From the IMG/VR virus record IMGVR_UViG_3300042562_001598, positions 215,149 to 279,148 of that record: a stretch of 64,000 nucleotides of DNA. One strand, written 5' to 3'. Positions 1-7,593 of the stretch are shown here, piece after piece. Under the pieces are notes generated by a model, which ran no database searches, was not told the origin of the DNA, and was given only the letters and a program-made list of their open reading frames with translations. Both the position numbers and the translations under genes were made by a program. The first letter of the stretch is position 1; every line of letters begins with the position of its first letter. The DNA comes from a virus.

Positions 1-30
1 ACTAATAAATAAATAAATAAATAAATAAAA
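1..30. repeat. AAAT tandem repeat leader
   Basis: About six units of a 4-bp TAAA repeat directly precede the first start codon. The tract is A-rich and could act as a Bacteroidota-style ribosome binding region. It is also a possible slippage tract. The upstream gene is outside the window. Confidence 0.5.
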
Positions 31-366
31 ATGAAAAAAGTAGTTAAATTAACTGAAAGAGAATTAAATAATCTTATTAGGAGAATGATTAACGAAGATA
101 TGGAATCTTCTTTAGAATCAAAAGGTGGTAAATGGTTAAGTGTTAAAAACAAAATACCCGCAAACCCACCTAAAATGTCTCTTGGTGCTTTAAAAGAAAG
201 ATTGGGTAATGACGGATATTCTAATGATAATAGTGATGAACCTTTAGCAAACATTCAAGTTTTTGTTCATGGAGCAAAAAACCCTGGTGAGAACATTCCG
301 ATGAGATTATTATTCCGTAACCCAACAGACCCAACAGACAGAAAATGGTATGAACTAGTTGCTTAA
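31..366 (+). CDS. Small hypothetical protein with capsid-targeting-like N-terminus
   Basis: Unrecognised 111-residue protein. Its N-terminus (KLTERELNNLIRRMINE, residues 6-22) is a short amphipathic helix ending in Ile-Asn-Glu. This matches the L/I-x-E rule of T4-type prohead proteases and the same tripeptide at the maturation site of this phage's capsid protein. The body (residues 60-108) is polar, with no known motif. The ATG follows an AAAT-repeat leader. An internal head protein is inferred, not shown. Confidence 0.6.
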   Translation: MKKVVKLTERELNNLIRRMINEDMESSLESKGGKWLSVKNKIPANPPKMSLGALKERLGNDGYSNDNSDEPLANIQVFVHGAKNPGENIPMRLLFRNPTDPTDRKWYELVA

Positions 367-415
367 TAAAAAAAAAATAAATTAAAATTAGTTGTTAAGT
401 ATTGATATTTTTTTA

Positions 416-423
416 TATTTTTG
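416..423 (+). promoter_or_regulatory. Host-like promoter for the L,D-transpeptidase gene
   Basis: TATTTTTG fits the Bacteroidota -7 element TAnnTTTG. TTG at 392-394 lies 21 nt upstream, where the -33 element is expected. The start codon is at 436, so the leader would be very short. This differs from the TATTTAT dyads near the virion genes and suggests transcription by the unmodified host polymerase. Confidence 0.45.
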
Positions 424-435
424 TAAAAAAAAGAT

Positions 436-942
436 ATGAAACTAATAACATTATTACTCGTAATTACAACATCACTTTATGGTCAGTCAAAAATAGAGAT
501 TGCTAAAGAATTACAAAAACAATATAACCCCCCTAATAAGAATTATGTTGTTTTTATTGATTACTCAAAACCAATTTCAGAAAAAAGATTATACGTGATT
601 GATATGAAAACATCAGAAACAATTTTAACCACTAAAGTTGCTCACGGAATAAATAGTGGTAAAGAATACGCTACTGAATTTAGTAACACTGATAAAAGTT
701 TAAAAAGTAGTTTAGGTGTTTATGTTACTCAAGAAACATATTATGGTTACTTTGGTTACTCTTTAAGAATTAATGGTTTAGATAAAACCAATTCTAATGC
801 GAGACAAAGAAATATTATATTTCATTCTAACACAAAAATGAGTAAAAAATGGTCTTGGGGTTGTTTCTCAACAGATGAAAAAACTAACAAAAAACTAATT
901 AATATAATAAAAAATGGGTGTTTAGTTTATGTTTATAAATAA
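436..942 (+). CDS. Secreted L,D-transpeptidase-like (YkuD_2 type) protein
   Basis: Likely exported peptidoglycan-modifying enzyme of the murein L,D-transpeptidase catalytic family common in Bacteroidota. A signal peptide (residues 1-17, hydrophobic LITLLLVITT, ending YGQS) precedes the domain. Family signatures in order are AHGINSGKEYATEFSN (69-84), KSSLGVY (90-96), GLDKTNSNARQRNIIFH (114-130) and WSWGCF (139-144). His130 and Cys143 are the expected catalytic pair. The length of 168 residues fits a single-domain enzyme. It has its own host-like promoter and shares a bidirectional terminator with the convergent clp-type gene. It might cross-link or trim host peptidoglycan during infection; this role is inferred. 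The family call is firm. Confidence 0.83.
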   Translation: MKLITLLLVITTSLYGQSKIEIAKELQKQYNPPNKNYVVFIDYSKPISEKRLYVIDMKTSETILTTKVAHGINSGKEYATEFSNTDKSLKSSLGVYVTQETYYGYFGYSLRINGLDKTNSNARQRNIIFHSNTKMSKKWSWGCFSTDEKTNKKLINIIKNGCLVYVYK

Positions 943-972
943 AAAAAAGGGGATTATTCGTCCCCTTTTTTC
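943..972. terminator. Bidirectional hairpin terminator
   Basis: An AAAAGGGGA / TCCCCTTTT stem with a 7-nt loop is flanked by A and T runs. It lies between the convergent L,D-transpeptidase and ClpC-like genes and overlaps the last codons of the latter. Confidence 0.8.
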
Positions 973-3005
973 TTTCTACCTCTTTTCAAAGGTTCTTTAT
1001 TTTTAGTTATAATAACTTCTTTATCTACAACATCAACCACACTTGAGTCCCCCTCGTTAATTTCACCTTTCAAAATCTCTTCAGAGATGAAGTCTTCAAT
1101 TTTATCTTGAATAGCTCTTTTAATAGGTCTTGCTCCATAGTTTTCATCATAACCAACATCAGATATCAATTCAGTTACTTTATCGGTATAACTAAAGTTA
1201 TATTTGATTTTAGCAAGACGACCCATTAGTTTATCTAATTCTAAAGTAACAATCTTTTTAACATTCTCTTTATCTAAAGATTTAAACATAATAACATCAT
1301 CAATTCTGTTTAAGAATTCAGGCGCGAAGAATTTTTTAAGTTCAGCTTTAAGGATATCGTTTTTAAGTTCTTGTTCAATATATTCGTTACCACCATTTTT
1401 AAATCCAACACCAGTTCCGAAGTCTTGTAATTTTTTAACACCTAAATTAGATGTCATAATGATAAGACAGTTTTTAAAGTTAATTTTTTTACCTAAAGAG
1501 TCAGTTAAGTGACCTTCATCTAACATTTGTAAAAGTGTTGAGAAGATATTTTTATCCGCTTTTTCAATCTCATCAAATAAGATAACAGAGTAAGGTTTAT
1601 TTTTAACTTCATTAGTTAAGAATCCACCTTCTTCGTGGGCAACATAACCTGGAGGAGAACCTATAAGTCTTGAGATTGTATGTTTTTCTTGATATTCTGA
1701 CATATCAATTCTAATCATATTTTCTTCACTACCAAAAATTTCTTTTGCTAATTGTTTTGCTAAATAAGTTTTTCCTACTCCGGTAGAACCTAAAAAGATG
1801 AATGAACCAATTGGACGATTTGGGTCTTTAATACCTAATCTATTTCTTCTGATAGCTTTTGCGATTTTAACCACGGCTTCAGGTTGACCAACAACTTTAT
1901 CAGCTAAAGCTTGTTCTAAATTAACTAATGCTTTAGTATCGTCAATTGATAATTTTGATACAGGTATTTTAGTCATATTAGATACAACTTCATATACTAG
2001 TTCTTCAGGAATTTCTCTTTTATGAGCTTGTAATTCCGCTTCAAATTTTATTTTTTCATCCTCTAATTTTGATAGAATTCGTTTTTCTTTATCTCTAAGA
2101 TTAGCCGCTTCTTCATAGTTTTGTTTTTTAACTACCTCAATTTTTTCCAATTTAATATCTGACGCTTGTTGTTTTAATTTTTCAATTATTTCAGGCATCT
2201 TAATATCAACTTGACTTCTCGCACCAACTTCGTCTAAAATATCAAAAGCTTTATCCGGGAATTCTCTGTCGGTAATGTATCTATCCGCTAAATCAACACA
2301 AATTTCTAAAATAGAATCAGTGTAATTTACTTTATGATATGATTCATATTTTTCTTTAGCGTTTTTCAAGATGATTAATGTTTCTTCTTTTGTTGCAGAA
2401 TCAACAATAACCTTTTGAAATCTTCTTTCTAATGCTCCGTCTTTTTCAAAGTTTTTTCTATATTCATCTAAAGTTGTTGCTCCAACACATTGGATTTCAC
2501 CTCTTGCTAAAGCTGGCTTAAAGATGTTTGACGCATCCATTGACCCGGATGAATTTCCCGCACCAACAATGGTGTGAATCTCATCAATGAATACAATTAT
2601 GTTTGGAGAGTTTTGTAACTCCTCAATAATAACTTTCATTCTTTCTTCAAATTGTCCACGGTATTTTGTTCCTGCAACAATGGATGTCATATCTAAAGAT
2701 ACGATTCTTTTATCCATTAAGTTTCTTGGACAATCCCCATTATATATTTTAATTGCAAGACCTTCAACGATTGCAGTTTTACCACAACCAGGTTCACCTA
2801 ATATAATAGGATTATTTTTCTTTCTACGAGAAAGAATTTGAGCAATCCTAGTGATTTCTCTTTCACGACCAACTACAGGGTCTAATTTACCTTCTTCAGC
2901 TAACTTTATTAAGTCTCTACTAAAGTTATCTAATACAGGTGTTGTTGATTCTGAGATGGAATTTGATTTTTTTCCTTTTTCGTCATTATCTGAAAATTCT
3001 ATCAT
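954..3005 (-). CDS. ClpC-like double-AAA+ protein unfoldase
   Basis: Hsp100 unfoldase with two ATPase modules. With the ATG at 3005 (a TTG lies 36 nt upstream), Walker A1 GEPGCGKT is near residues 70-77, Walker B1 IIVFIDEIH near 136-144, Walker A2 GSTGVGKT near 406-413 and Walker B2 VILFDEIE near 474-481. The middle region carries a UVR motif (KKQNYEEAANLRDKEK, about 293-308) as in ClpC. The N-terminal Clp-N repeat domain is missing, leaving about 25 polar residues. After module 2 the loop FGTGVGF keeps a VGF tripeptide at the position where ClpC docks ClpP, so it may feed the host ClpP. No clpP gene is in the window. It is divergent from a UVR-motif gene that may encode its adaptor. Confidence 0.9.
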   Translation of the reverse strand: MIEFSDNDEKGKKSNSISESTTPVLDNFSRDLIKLAEEGKLDPVVGREREITRIAQILSRRKKNNPIILGEPGCGKTAIVEGLAIKIYNGDCPRNLMDKRIVSLDMTSIVAGTKYRGQFEERMKVIIEELQNSPNIIVFIDEIHTIVGAGNSSGSMDASNIFKPALARGEIQCVGATTLDEYRKNFEKDGALERRFQKVIVDSATKEETLIILKNAKEKYESYHKVNYTDSILEICVDLADRYITDREFPDKAFDILDEVGARSQVDIKMPEIIEKLKQQASDIKLEKIEVVKKQNYEEAANLRDKEKRILSKLEDEKIKFEAELQAHKREIPEELVYEVVSNMTKIPVSKLSIDDTKALVNLEQALADKVVGQPEAVVKIAKAIRRNRLGIKDPNRPIGSFIFLGSTGVGKTYLAKQLAKEIFGSEENMIRIDMSEYQEKHTISRLIGSPPGYVAHEEGGFLTNEVKNKPYSVILFDEIEKADKNIFSTLLQMLDEGHLTDSLGKKINFKNCLIIMTSNLGVKKLQDFGTGVGFKNGGNEYIEQELKNDILKAELKKFFAPEFLNRIDDVIMFKSLDKENVKKIVTLELDKLMGRLAKIKYNFSYTDKVTELISDVGYDENYGARPIKRAIQDKIEDFISEEILKGEINEGDSSVVDVVDKEVIITKNKEPLKRGRKKKGDE

Positions 3006-3075
3006 ATTATTATTATTATTTTGTTTTGTTAATGATATCAATAATTATAACAAAAATTATTCTATGAATCAATAT

Positions 3076-3119
3076 TGACAATTTGTCAGTATATTTTTTT
3101 ATAAAATGTCAAATTGTCA
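3076..3119. promoter_or_regulatory. Inverted repeat between the divergent clpC-like and UVR genes
   Basis: TGACAATTTG (3076-3085) is matched by its exact reverse complement CAAATTGTCA (3110-3119) around a T-rich spacer. The left arm is itself a 13-bp near-palindrome. TATAAATA at 3120-3127 and TAAATTTG at 3141-3148 lie beside it. It could be an operator or divergent promoter; which factor would bind is unknown. Confidence 0.4.
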
Positions 3120-3205
3120 TATAAATAAGTCATTTTACTATAAATTTGACTTTGGTATAAAATTAGTTATAATTATTTCAAATAAAAAATTAAAACAAAA
3201 AAATT

Positions 3206-3673
3206 ATGTTTAGAAACACAAAAAACCCGTTCGTATTATTAAATGATTTTACTACACCTTTTGGTTCTTTTGACCCATTCACGGTATTACTAGGAGATGT
3301 TAAGACTGAAAAAGGTCAAGACGAGAATGGTCAATGGACTTCTCAGACTTACACATCTGAAAATGGTGTTGTTACAGTAAAAAACTTCACTAGAACTTCT
3401 AAAAGTCCTAAAAGTAAAACAACTACTAATACAACAACAACTAACACAACAACTAACACTACTGAGTTAACAACTTTACAAAATGAGTTAACAACAGCTA
3501 TTGAGACTCAAAACTTTGAACGTGCAGTTGAATTAAGAGACCAAATTAAAAAATTGGAATCTAATCAAGAAAAAATTGAAACTCTAACTTTAGAATTAGA
3601 AACTTCAATTAAAGAACAAAACTTTGAGAAATCAATTAAGTTGAGAGACCAAATTAATAAGTTGACTAAGTAA
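3206..3673 (+). CDS. Protein with two UVR motifs, possible Clp adaptor
   Basis: 155 residues. The N-terminal 60 residues are aromatic-rich and unrecognised, followed by a Thr/Asn linker (residues 68-86). Two UVR (UvrB/UvrC-type) helical hairpins follow: LQNELTTAIETQNFERAVEL (91-110, continuing RDQIKKL) and a second at 127-155 containing SIKEQNFEKSIKLRDQINKL. Known UVR proteins include McsA, the activator of ClpC, and ClpC carries the motif itself. The head-to-head position with a ClpC-like gene suggests a partner or adaptor; this is inference. There is no nuclease or zinc-finger motif, so a UvrB/C repair role is unlikely. Confidence 0.65.
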   Translation: MFRNTKNPFVLLNDFTTPFGSFDPFTVLLGDVKTEKGQDENGQWTSQTYTSENGVVTVKNFTRTSKSPKSKTTTNTTTTNTTTNTTELTTLQNELTTAIETQNFERAVELRDQIKKLESNQEKIETLTLELETSIKEQNFEKSIKLRDQINKLTK

Positions 3674-3680
3674 TTTACTA

Positions 3681-3707
3681 AACCCCACCTTTGAGTGGGG
3701 TTTTTTA
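3681..3707 (+). terminator. Rho-independent terminator after the UVR gene
   Basis: AACCCCAC / GTGGGGTT stem with a 6-nt loop followed by a T-run. Confidence 0.85.
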
Positions 3708-3753
3708 TTTATTAAAATTACTGAATAGTTATTATTATAAAAAAAATTATATT

Positions 3754-3996
3754 ATGGGAATTAAAAAAGAAATTATTGAAGGTACTAAAATTATTAATGA
3801 AATTGAATCAAGTAATTTAGTTAAAACTATCTATGATGTTGAGAGTCAAAAATTAATAGCGGAATTCAAAAATGGGTTTAAATATGAGTATGATGAAGTG
3901 CCTCACAAAACATATACTCAATTTAGGATGTCAGAATCTCAAGGAAAATTCTTCAACACTAACATCTCAAAGACTTTTAAGTATAAAAAATTATAA
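3754..3996 (+). CDS. KTSC-domain protein
   Basis: An 80-residue protein that is almost entirely a KTSC domain: SSNLVKTIYDVESQKLIAEF, then FKYEYDEVPHKTYTQF, then SESQGKFFNTNISKTFKY at the end. The family is widespread in phages and bacteria and is also found fused to lysyl-tRNA synthetases; its function is not settled. The ATG at 3754 was chosen because the longer reading frame starts inside the preceding terminator. Confidence 0.75.
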   Translation: MGIKKEIIEGTKIINEIESSNLVKTIYDVESQKLIAEFKNGFKYEYDEVPHKTYTQFRMSESQGKFFNTNISKTFKYKKL

Positions 3997-4027
3997 ATTT
4001 TTCTAAAAAATTGGATATTTATCTTTA

Positions 4028-4798
4028 ATGGATAATAATATTAAAAATATTTTACAAAGTTTTCACTTACAAGACACCTTAAACCCTAAAATATGGGTTA
4101 TGTCTGAAGATGATGAAATTGGTAATATGAATCCTAAAGTTAGGACTCGTTTACTTGACATTGCCTACGACTTTATTGATTTCTTAGGTGTGGATGTTAT
4201 TGTGTCGGATGTTGTTATGACAGGTTCATTATCAAATTATAATTGGTCAAAATACTCTGATGTTGATTTACACATCATTGCTGATTTTAATCAATTCAAG
4301 GAATCTGAATTACCTTTATATAAAGACTTATTTATATTAAAAAAAACAATATATAATGATAACCATGATATTACTATTTATGGTTATGATGTTGAACTAT
4401 ATGTTCAAGATGAAAATGAAGCTCACTTTAGTAGTGGTGAATACTCTATTCTATTTGATGAATGGAAATCAAAACCTAAAAAAGAGAATGTTGATATTGA
4501 CACCGAATTAATTAAAACAAAAGCTAAAAAATGGATGGATTCTATTGATGCTATAATAGAACAATCAAAAGATGAATCTTTAGAAGAGTCTAAATTATTA
4601 ATAGGTAAGTATAAGGATAAGTTAAAGAAATATAGAACAAGTGGGTTAGAAAAAGACGGAGAATATTCTAATGAAAATTTAGTATTTAAGGTTTTAAGGA
4701 GAAATGGGTATGTTCAAAAGTTATTTGATTTCTTAAATAAAAACACAGATAAAATCCTCTCGCTTGACGAAAAAATAAAAAATACATCAGAAAAGTAA
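4028..4798 (+). CDS. Nucleotidyltransferase-fold (pol beta superfamily) protein
   Basis: 256 residues. MTGSLSNYNWSKYSDVDLHI (about residues 64-83) matches the pol-beta helix-turn motif GS-x(n)-DxD, and YDVELYV (about 123-129) offers a third acidic position. The C-terminal half is helical and Lys/Glu-rich. Family members transfer nucleotides to small molecules, RNA or proteins; the substrate cannot be read here. It lies between the KTSC gene and the head module. Confidence 0.65.
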   Translation: MDNNIKNILQSFHLQDTLNPKIWVMSEDDEIGNMNPKVRTRLLDIAYDFIDFLGVDVIVSDVVMTGSLSNYNWSKYSDVDLHIIADFNQFKESELPLYKDLFILKKTIYNDNHDITIYGYDVELYVQDENEAHFSSGEYSILFDEWKSKPKKENVDIDTELIKTKAKKWMDSIDAIIEQSKDESLEESKLLIGKYKDKLKKYRTSGLEKDGEYSNENLVFKVLRRNGYVQKLFDFLNKNTDKILSLDEKIKNTSEK

Positions 4799-4816
4799 TA
4801 TTTTTAATTCTGACTA

Positions 4817-4824
4817 TATTTATA
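4817..4824 (+). promoter_or_regulatory. AT dyad (late-promoter candidate) for the 4856 gene
   Basis: TATTTATATATAAAA contains the palindrome TTTATATATAAA. It lies 31 nt before the start codon and is one of 13 matching sites. Confidence 0.5.
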
Positions 4825-4855
4825 TATAAAATTAATTCAAAACAAAAATAAAAAA

Positions 4856-6226
4856 ATGGGAAATAATTTAAGACCAATTGGTAGTGAAAAATTGCAAGGT
4901 ATGGAGAAAATCAACCGTATGCTTGAAATTGCTAGATATAAAGAATCAACACCTAATCCTATCAATGAGGATAAGTCAGTAGAATACACTAAAACTTTAT
5001 CTGATGGTAACAATTACCAAATCATTAAAGAAAAAAGTGGTTATGTTCTAAAAAGAACATTATTGGAATCAGATGGTAATTCTGATTATTTAGAACCAAT
5101 GAGAAATAGAAAATATTACCCATCATATTCTCAAGCATTAAAAAGATTAAATCTTATTGCTAAAGAAGTTAATGTTAATGAAGGTGTTGAAAGTAATACA
5201 TCTTTATTTAATGAAAGTCAATCTGACGCTACAAAATATATTTTGAAAATGTCAGCTAACGAACAAGCCCCTGTTGCGGGACAAGTACCTGCTCCAGCAC
5301 CAGCCCCCGCGGCTGCACCGGCTCCTGCCCCAGTTGCTGCACCAGCACCAGCTCCGGAAGAAGAATTAGATTTAGATTTTGATATGGAGGATACTGAAGG
5401 TGAAGAGGATGATAATGAACCAGTATCAATAAAAGTTATTCAGAAATTAACTGGAAAATTAGCTCAAAAATTAAGAGCTTTTGACGAGGCTAATGAAGAA
5501 GAACCAATGTCATCTAAAGATATTAAGTATGTTGTTAATTCTATTTTATCAGCAATTGATGTTGAAGCGTTAGATGAGGAAGATAAAGACGATATCTTAA
5601 GTAAATTAGAAGGTATTGAGGACGAATCTGAATTTGGTGGTGAAGAAGATTTTGATGGACTATCTGACGAAGATGGTTTAGAAGATGAAGAATTAGAAAC
5701 TGAATTACCTGAAGGTGAAATGGGAGAAGCTTTTGATAGCGAAGAAATGACAATGTTTGATGATTTTAGTGAAGATGATTATGAAGAAATTTCTGACCTT
5801 AAAAGTCATATGTCTGGAAACAGAATGAACCCAAGAGCTGACAGAGAGTATCTTGATTTAAGTGATAACGATGAAGATTCTGATAGAACTAAAAAACATT
5901 TTGGTCTTGAACCTCGTCACAGAAAAAATATGGGAGATATGTTTGAAGGTATTTTTTCTGAATCTAAAGTTGATAAAATATTAGAAAGATATTTTGAGAC
6001 TGAAAAAACTGAAAATACTAAAAAAACTCCTATCACTGAAAATAGAAAAGTTATTGTTAACAGAATTAAAAATTTATCTGAAAGTATTTCACAAGAAGTA
6101 GCTTCAACTAAGTTTACGAGAAATAACCCAACCGCTAAATTAATTGGTAAAACAACTAAAAACTTTTTAGTATTTGAAAATAATAATACAAAAGTAAGAA
6201 TCTCTACTAAAGGTGAAATTCTATGA
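4856..6226 (+). CDS. Acidic structural or core-associated protein with Pro/Ala linker
   Basis: Unrecognised 456-residue protein at the head of the capsid operon. Residues 1-40 form a helix with IGSEKLQGMEKINRMLEIAR. A low-complexity Pro/Ala linker covers about residues 135-168. A long Asp/Glu-rich segment (about 168-300) resembles scaffold or core proteins. The C-terminus (about 375-456) is basic and more ordered. It overlaps the next gene by ATGA, so the two are probably translationally coupled. A prohead-associated role is inferred from composition and position only. Confidence 0.55.
   Translation: MGNNLRPIGSEKLQGMEKINRMLEIARYKESTPNPINEDKSVEYTKTLSDGNNYQIIKEKSGYVLKRTLLESDGNSDYLEPMRNRKYYPSYSQALKRLNLIAKEVNVNEGVESNTSLFNESQSDATKYILKMSANEQAPVAGQVPAPAPAPAAAPAPAPVAAPAPAPEEELDLDFDMEDTEGEEDDNEPVSIKVIQKLTGKLAQKLRAFDEANEEEPMSSKDIKYVVNSILSAIDVEALDEEDKDDILSKLEGIEDESEFGGEEDFDGLSDEDGLEDEELETELPEGEMGEAFDSEEMTMFDDFSEDDYEEISDLKSHMSGNRMNPRADREYLDLSDNDEDSDRTKKHFGLEPRHRKNMGDMFEGIFSESKVDKILERYFETEKTENTKKTPITENRKVIVNRIKNLSESISQEVASTKFTRNNPTAKLIGKTTKNFLVFENNNTKVRISTKGEIL
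5263..5360 (+). repeat. Pro/Ala-rich coding repeat
   Basis: A run of PA dipeptides encoded by unusually GC-rich codons inside an otherwise AT-rich gene. It probably makes a flexible linker. Confidence 0.8.
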
Positions 6227-6633
6227 ATCATTTAATTTACGTAAATGAATTAGGACCAAATTATAAAGGCGATAACATTTACGAATTTATTTTTTCGGAT
6301 ACTATAGATAATATCTGGGGCGAAAATTGGGAATCAAAACCATCTAATGGTTACCCTTTACCCCCAGATTTAGAATTTGTTAAAAAAGTGGGTGTATTGA
6401 AAAATGACCTAATAACAATGTCAGTAATTCAGAATTCTGATTATTTCTCAATGATGGATTGTCTTGATGGTGTTGTAGCTTTAGCTTGGGAAAACGAATC
6501 GGATTATGTTGATTTTAGTCATAAAAAAAGATTAGTGTTCTTATTCGGTGATACTGAAGAATCTGTTAAAGATAAACTATACGAACGAGATATCGTTTTA
6601 GAAATTGAAAAAAAAACAATATATGAAAATTAA
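6223..6633 (+). CDS. Conserved-looking hypothetical protein
   Basis: 136 residues, no known motif. It starts inside the stop codon of the preceding gene (ATGA) and ends 11 nt inside the next one, so it belongs to the head operon. The sequence is acidic and well ordered, with alternating hydrophobic and polar stretches such as DGVVALAWENESDYVDF. Confidence 0.7.
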   Translation: MNHLIYVNELGPNYKGDNIYEFIFSDTIDNIWGENWESKPSNGYPLPPDLEFVKKVGVLKNDLITMSVIQNSDYFSMMDCLDGVVALAWENESDYVDFSHKKRLVFLFGDTEESVKDKLYERDIVLEIEKKTIYEN

Positions 6634-7588
6634 TCACAAATTATTAAAATTGGTTGAGTATGGTATGAAAACTACCACTCTAACTTCCTTGACTGAATCT
6701 CAAGTGAATAATCTATATAATAGATTAGTAGAAGGTAAAAAAGAAACTAAAGAAGCTACAACAACTAATCTTAACGCTAAAGAAACAACTTATAGTTCTG
6801 GTGAAGTTGGAGCTATGAAAACCAAAGGACTTGGTGTTAATGTTAAAAATGGTGAAGTTAGACCAACTGGTGACGGAGGTCTTAAAGTTATCACTAAAGA
6901 AGGTGAAATGACTGAAAAAGCCGAATCTAAACAACAACAAAAATTTATGGGTTTAGCTTTGTCAGTTAAACGAGGTGACACGCCTAAAGGTGAAGTGTCT
7001 AAAAAAGTTAAAGAGACAGCTAAAAAAATGTCTGAAAAAGATTTAGAAGATTTTGCATCTACAGAACATAAAGGTTTACCTAAAAAAGTTAAAAAAGAAG
7101 AAACTAAAGAAAGTTTTGGATTTGGTGATTATGGTAAAAAATTAGCATCTGCTGCTGCTGGTGCAACTAAAAAGAATTTAGGTCAAATAAGTCCTAGTGT
7201 ATCTATTGGTGAATCTAAAGAAGCTATTATAGAAAGAAAAATTATTCAATTGGTTGAGAAACACCTTACACCAAAAATGACTAAACAAGACTTCTTAAAT
7301 TTAGTTAAAGAACAAGGAACTAAAGAAGCCCCTGTTAAGACTCCTGTTAAGACACCAACAAAACCAAAAAAAGATAATCCTTATCAACCAAAACATAAAC
7401 CAGCTCCTAAAGCTGAAGTTAAAGAACAAGGAACTAAAGAAGCTCCGGTGAAAACTCCGGTAAAAACTCCTACAAGACCAAAACCGTTTAATCCTTATCA
7501 GCCAAAGCATAAACCAGCTCCTAAAGCTGAAAATAAAGATTTACCTGAATGGTTATCTTTCACATCATTAGGTCTTAAATTAAAATAA
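6623..7588 (+). CDS. DUF3008-like head-operon protein with internal 38-residue duplication
   Basis: 321 residues. A DUF3008-like segment (about residues 97-150) has QQKFMGLALSVKRGD and DFASTEHKGLPKKV. The N-terminus carries L/I-x-E sites (LTE at 23-25, LVE at 35-37 before Gly). Near the C-terminus a Lys/Pro-rich unit containing APVKTPVKTPT and NPYQPKHKPAPKAE occurs twice. Starts at 6623 (ATG, chosen) or 6665 (ATG) are possible; a TTG at 6605 is less likely. The basic charge could suit a DNA-associated internal head protein; this is inference. Confidence 0.6.
   Translation: MKINHKLLKLVEYGMKTTTLTSLTESQVNNLYNRLVEGKKETKEATTTNLNAKETTYSSGEVGAMKTKGLGVNVKNGEVRPTGDGGLKVITKEGEMTEKAESKQQQKFMGLALSVKRGDTPKGEVSKKVKETAKKMSEKDLEDFASTEHKGLPKKVKKEETKESFGFGDYGKKLASAAAGATKKNLGQISPSVSIGESKEAIIERKIIQLVEKHLTPKMTKQDFLNLVKEQGTKEAPVKTPVKTPTKPKKDNPYQPKHKPAPKAEVKEQGTKEAPVKTPVKTPTRPKPFNPYQPKHKPAPKAENKDLPEWLSFTSLGLKLK
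7304..7531 (+). repeat. In-frame tandem duplication, 2 x 114 bp
   Basis: 7304-7417 and 7418-7531 encode nearly the same 38 residues. DNA differences are mostly synonymous, so the duplication is not recent. Confidence 0.9.
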
Positions 7589-7593
7589 TAGTT

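Noticed and set aside
954-3041. Start of the ClpC-like gene at 3041
   Set aside because: That codon is TTG followed by an Asn-rich stretch; the ATG at 3005 gives a normal start.
3206-3673. UvrB/UvrC DNA repair protein
   Set aside because: Only UVR motifs are present; no helicase, nuclease or helix-hairpin-helix parts.
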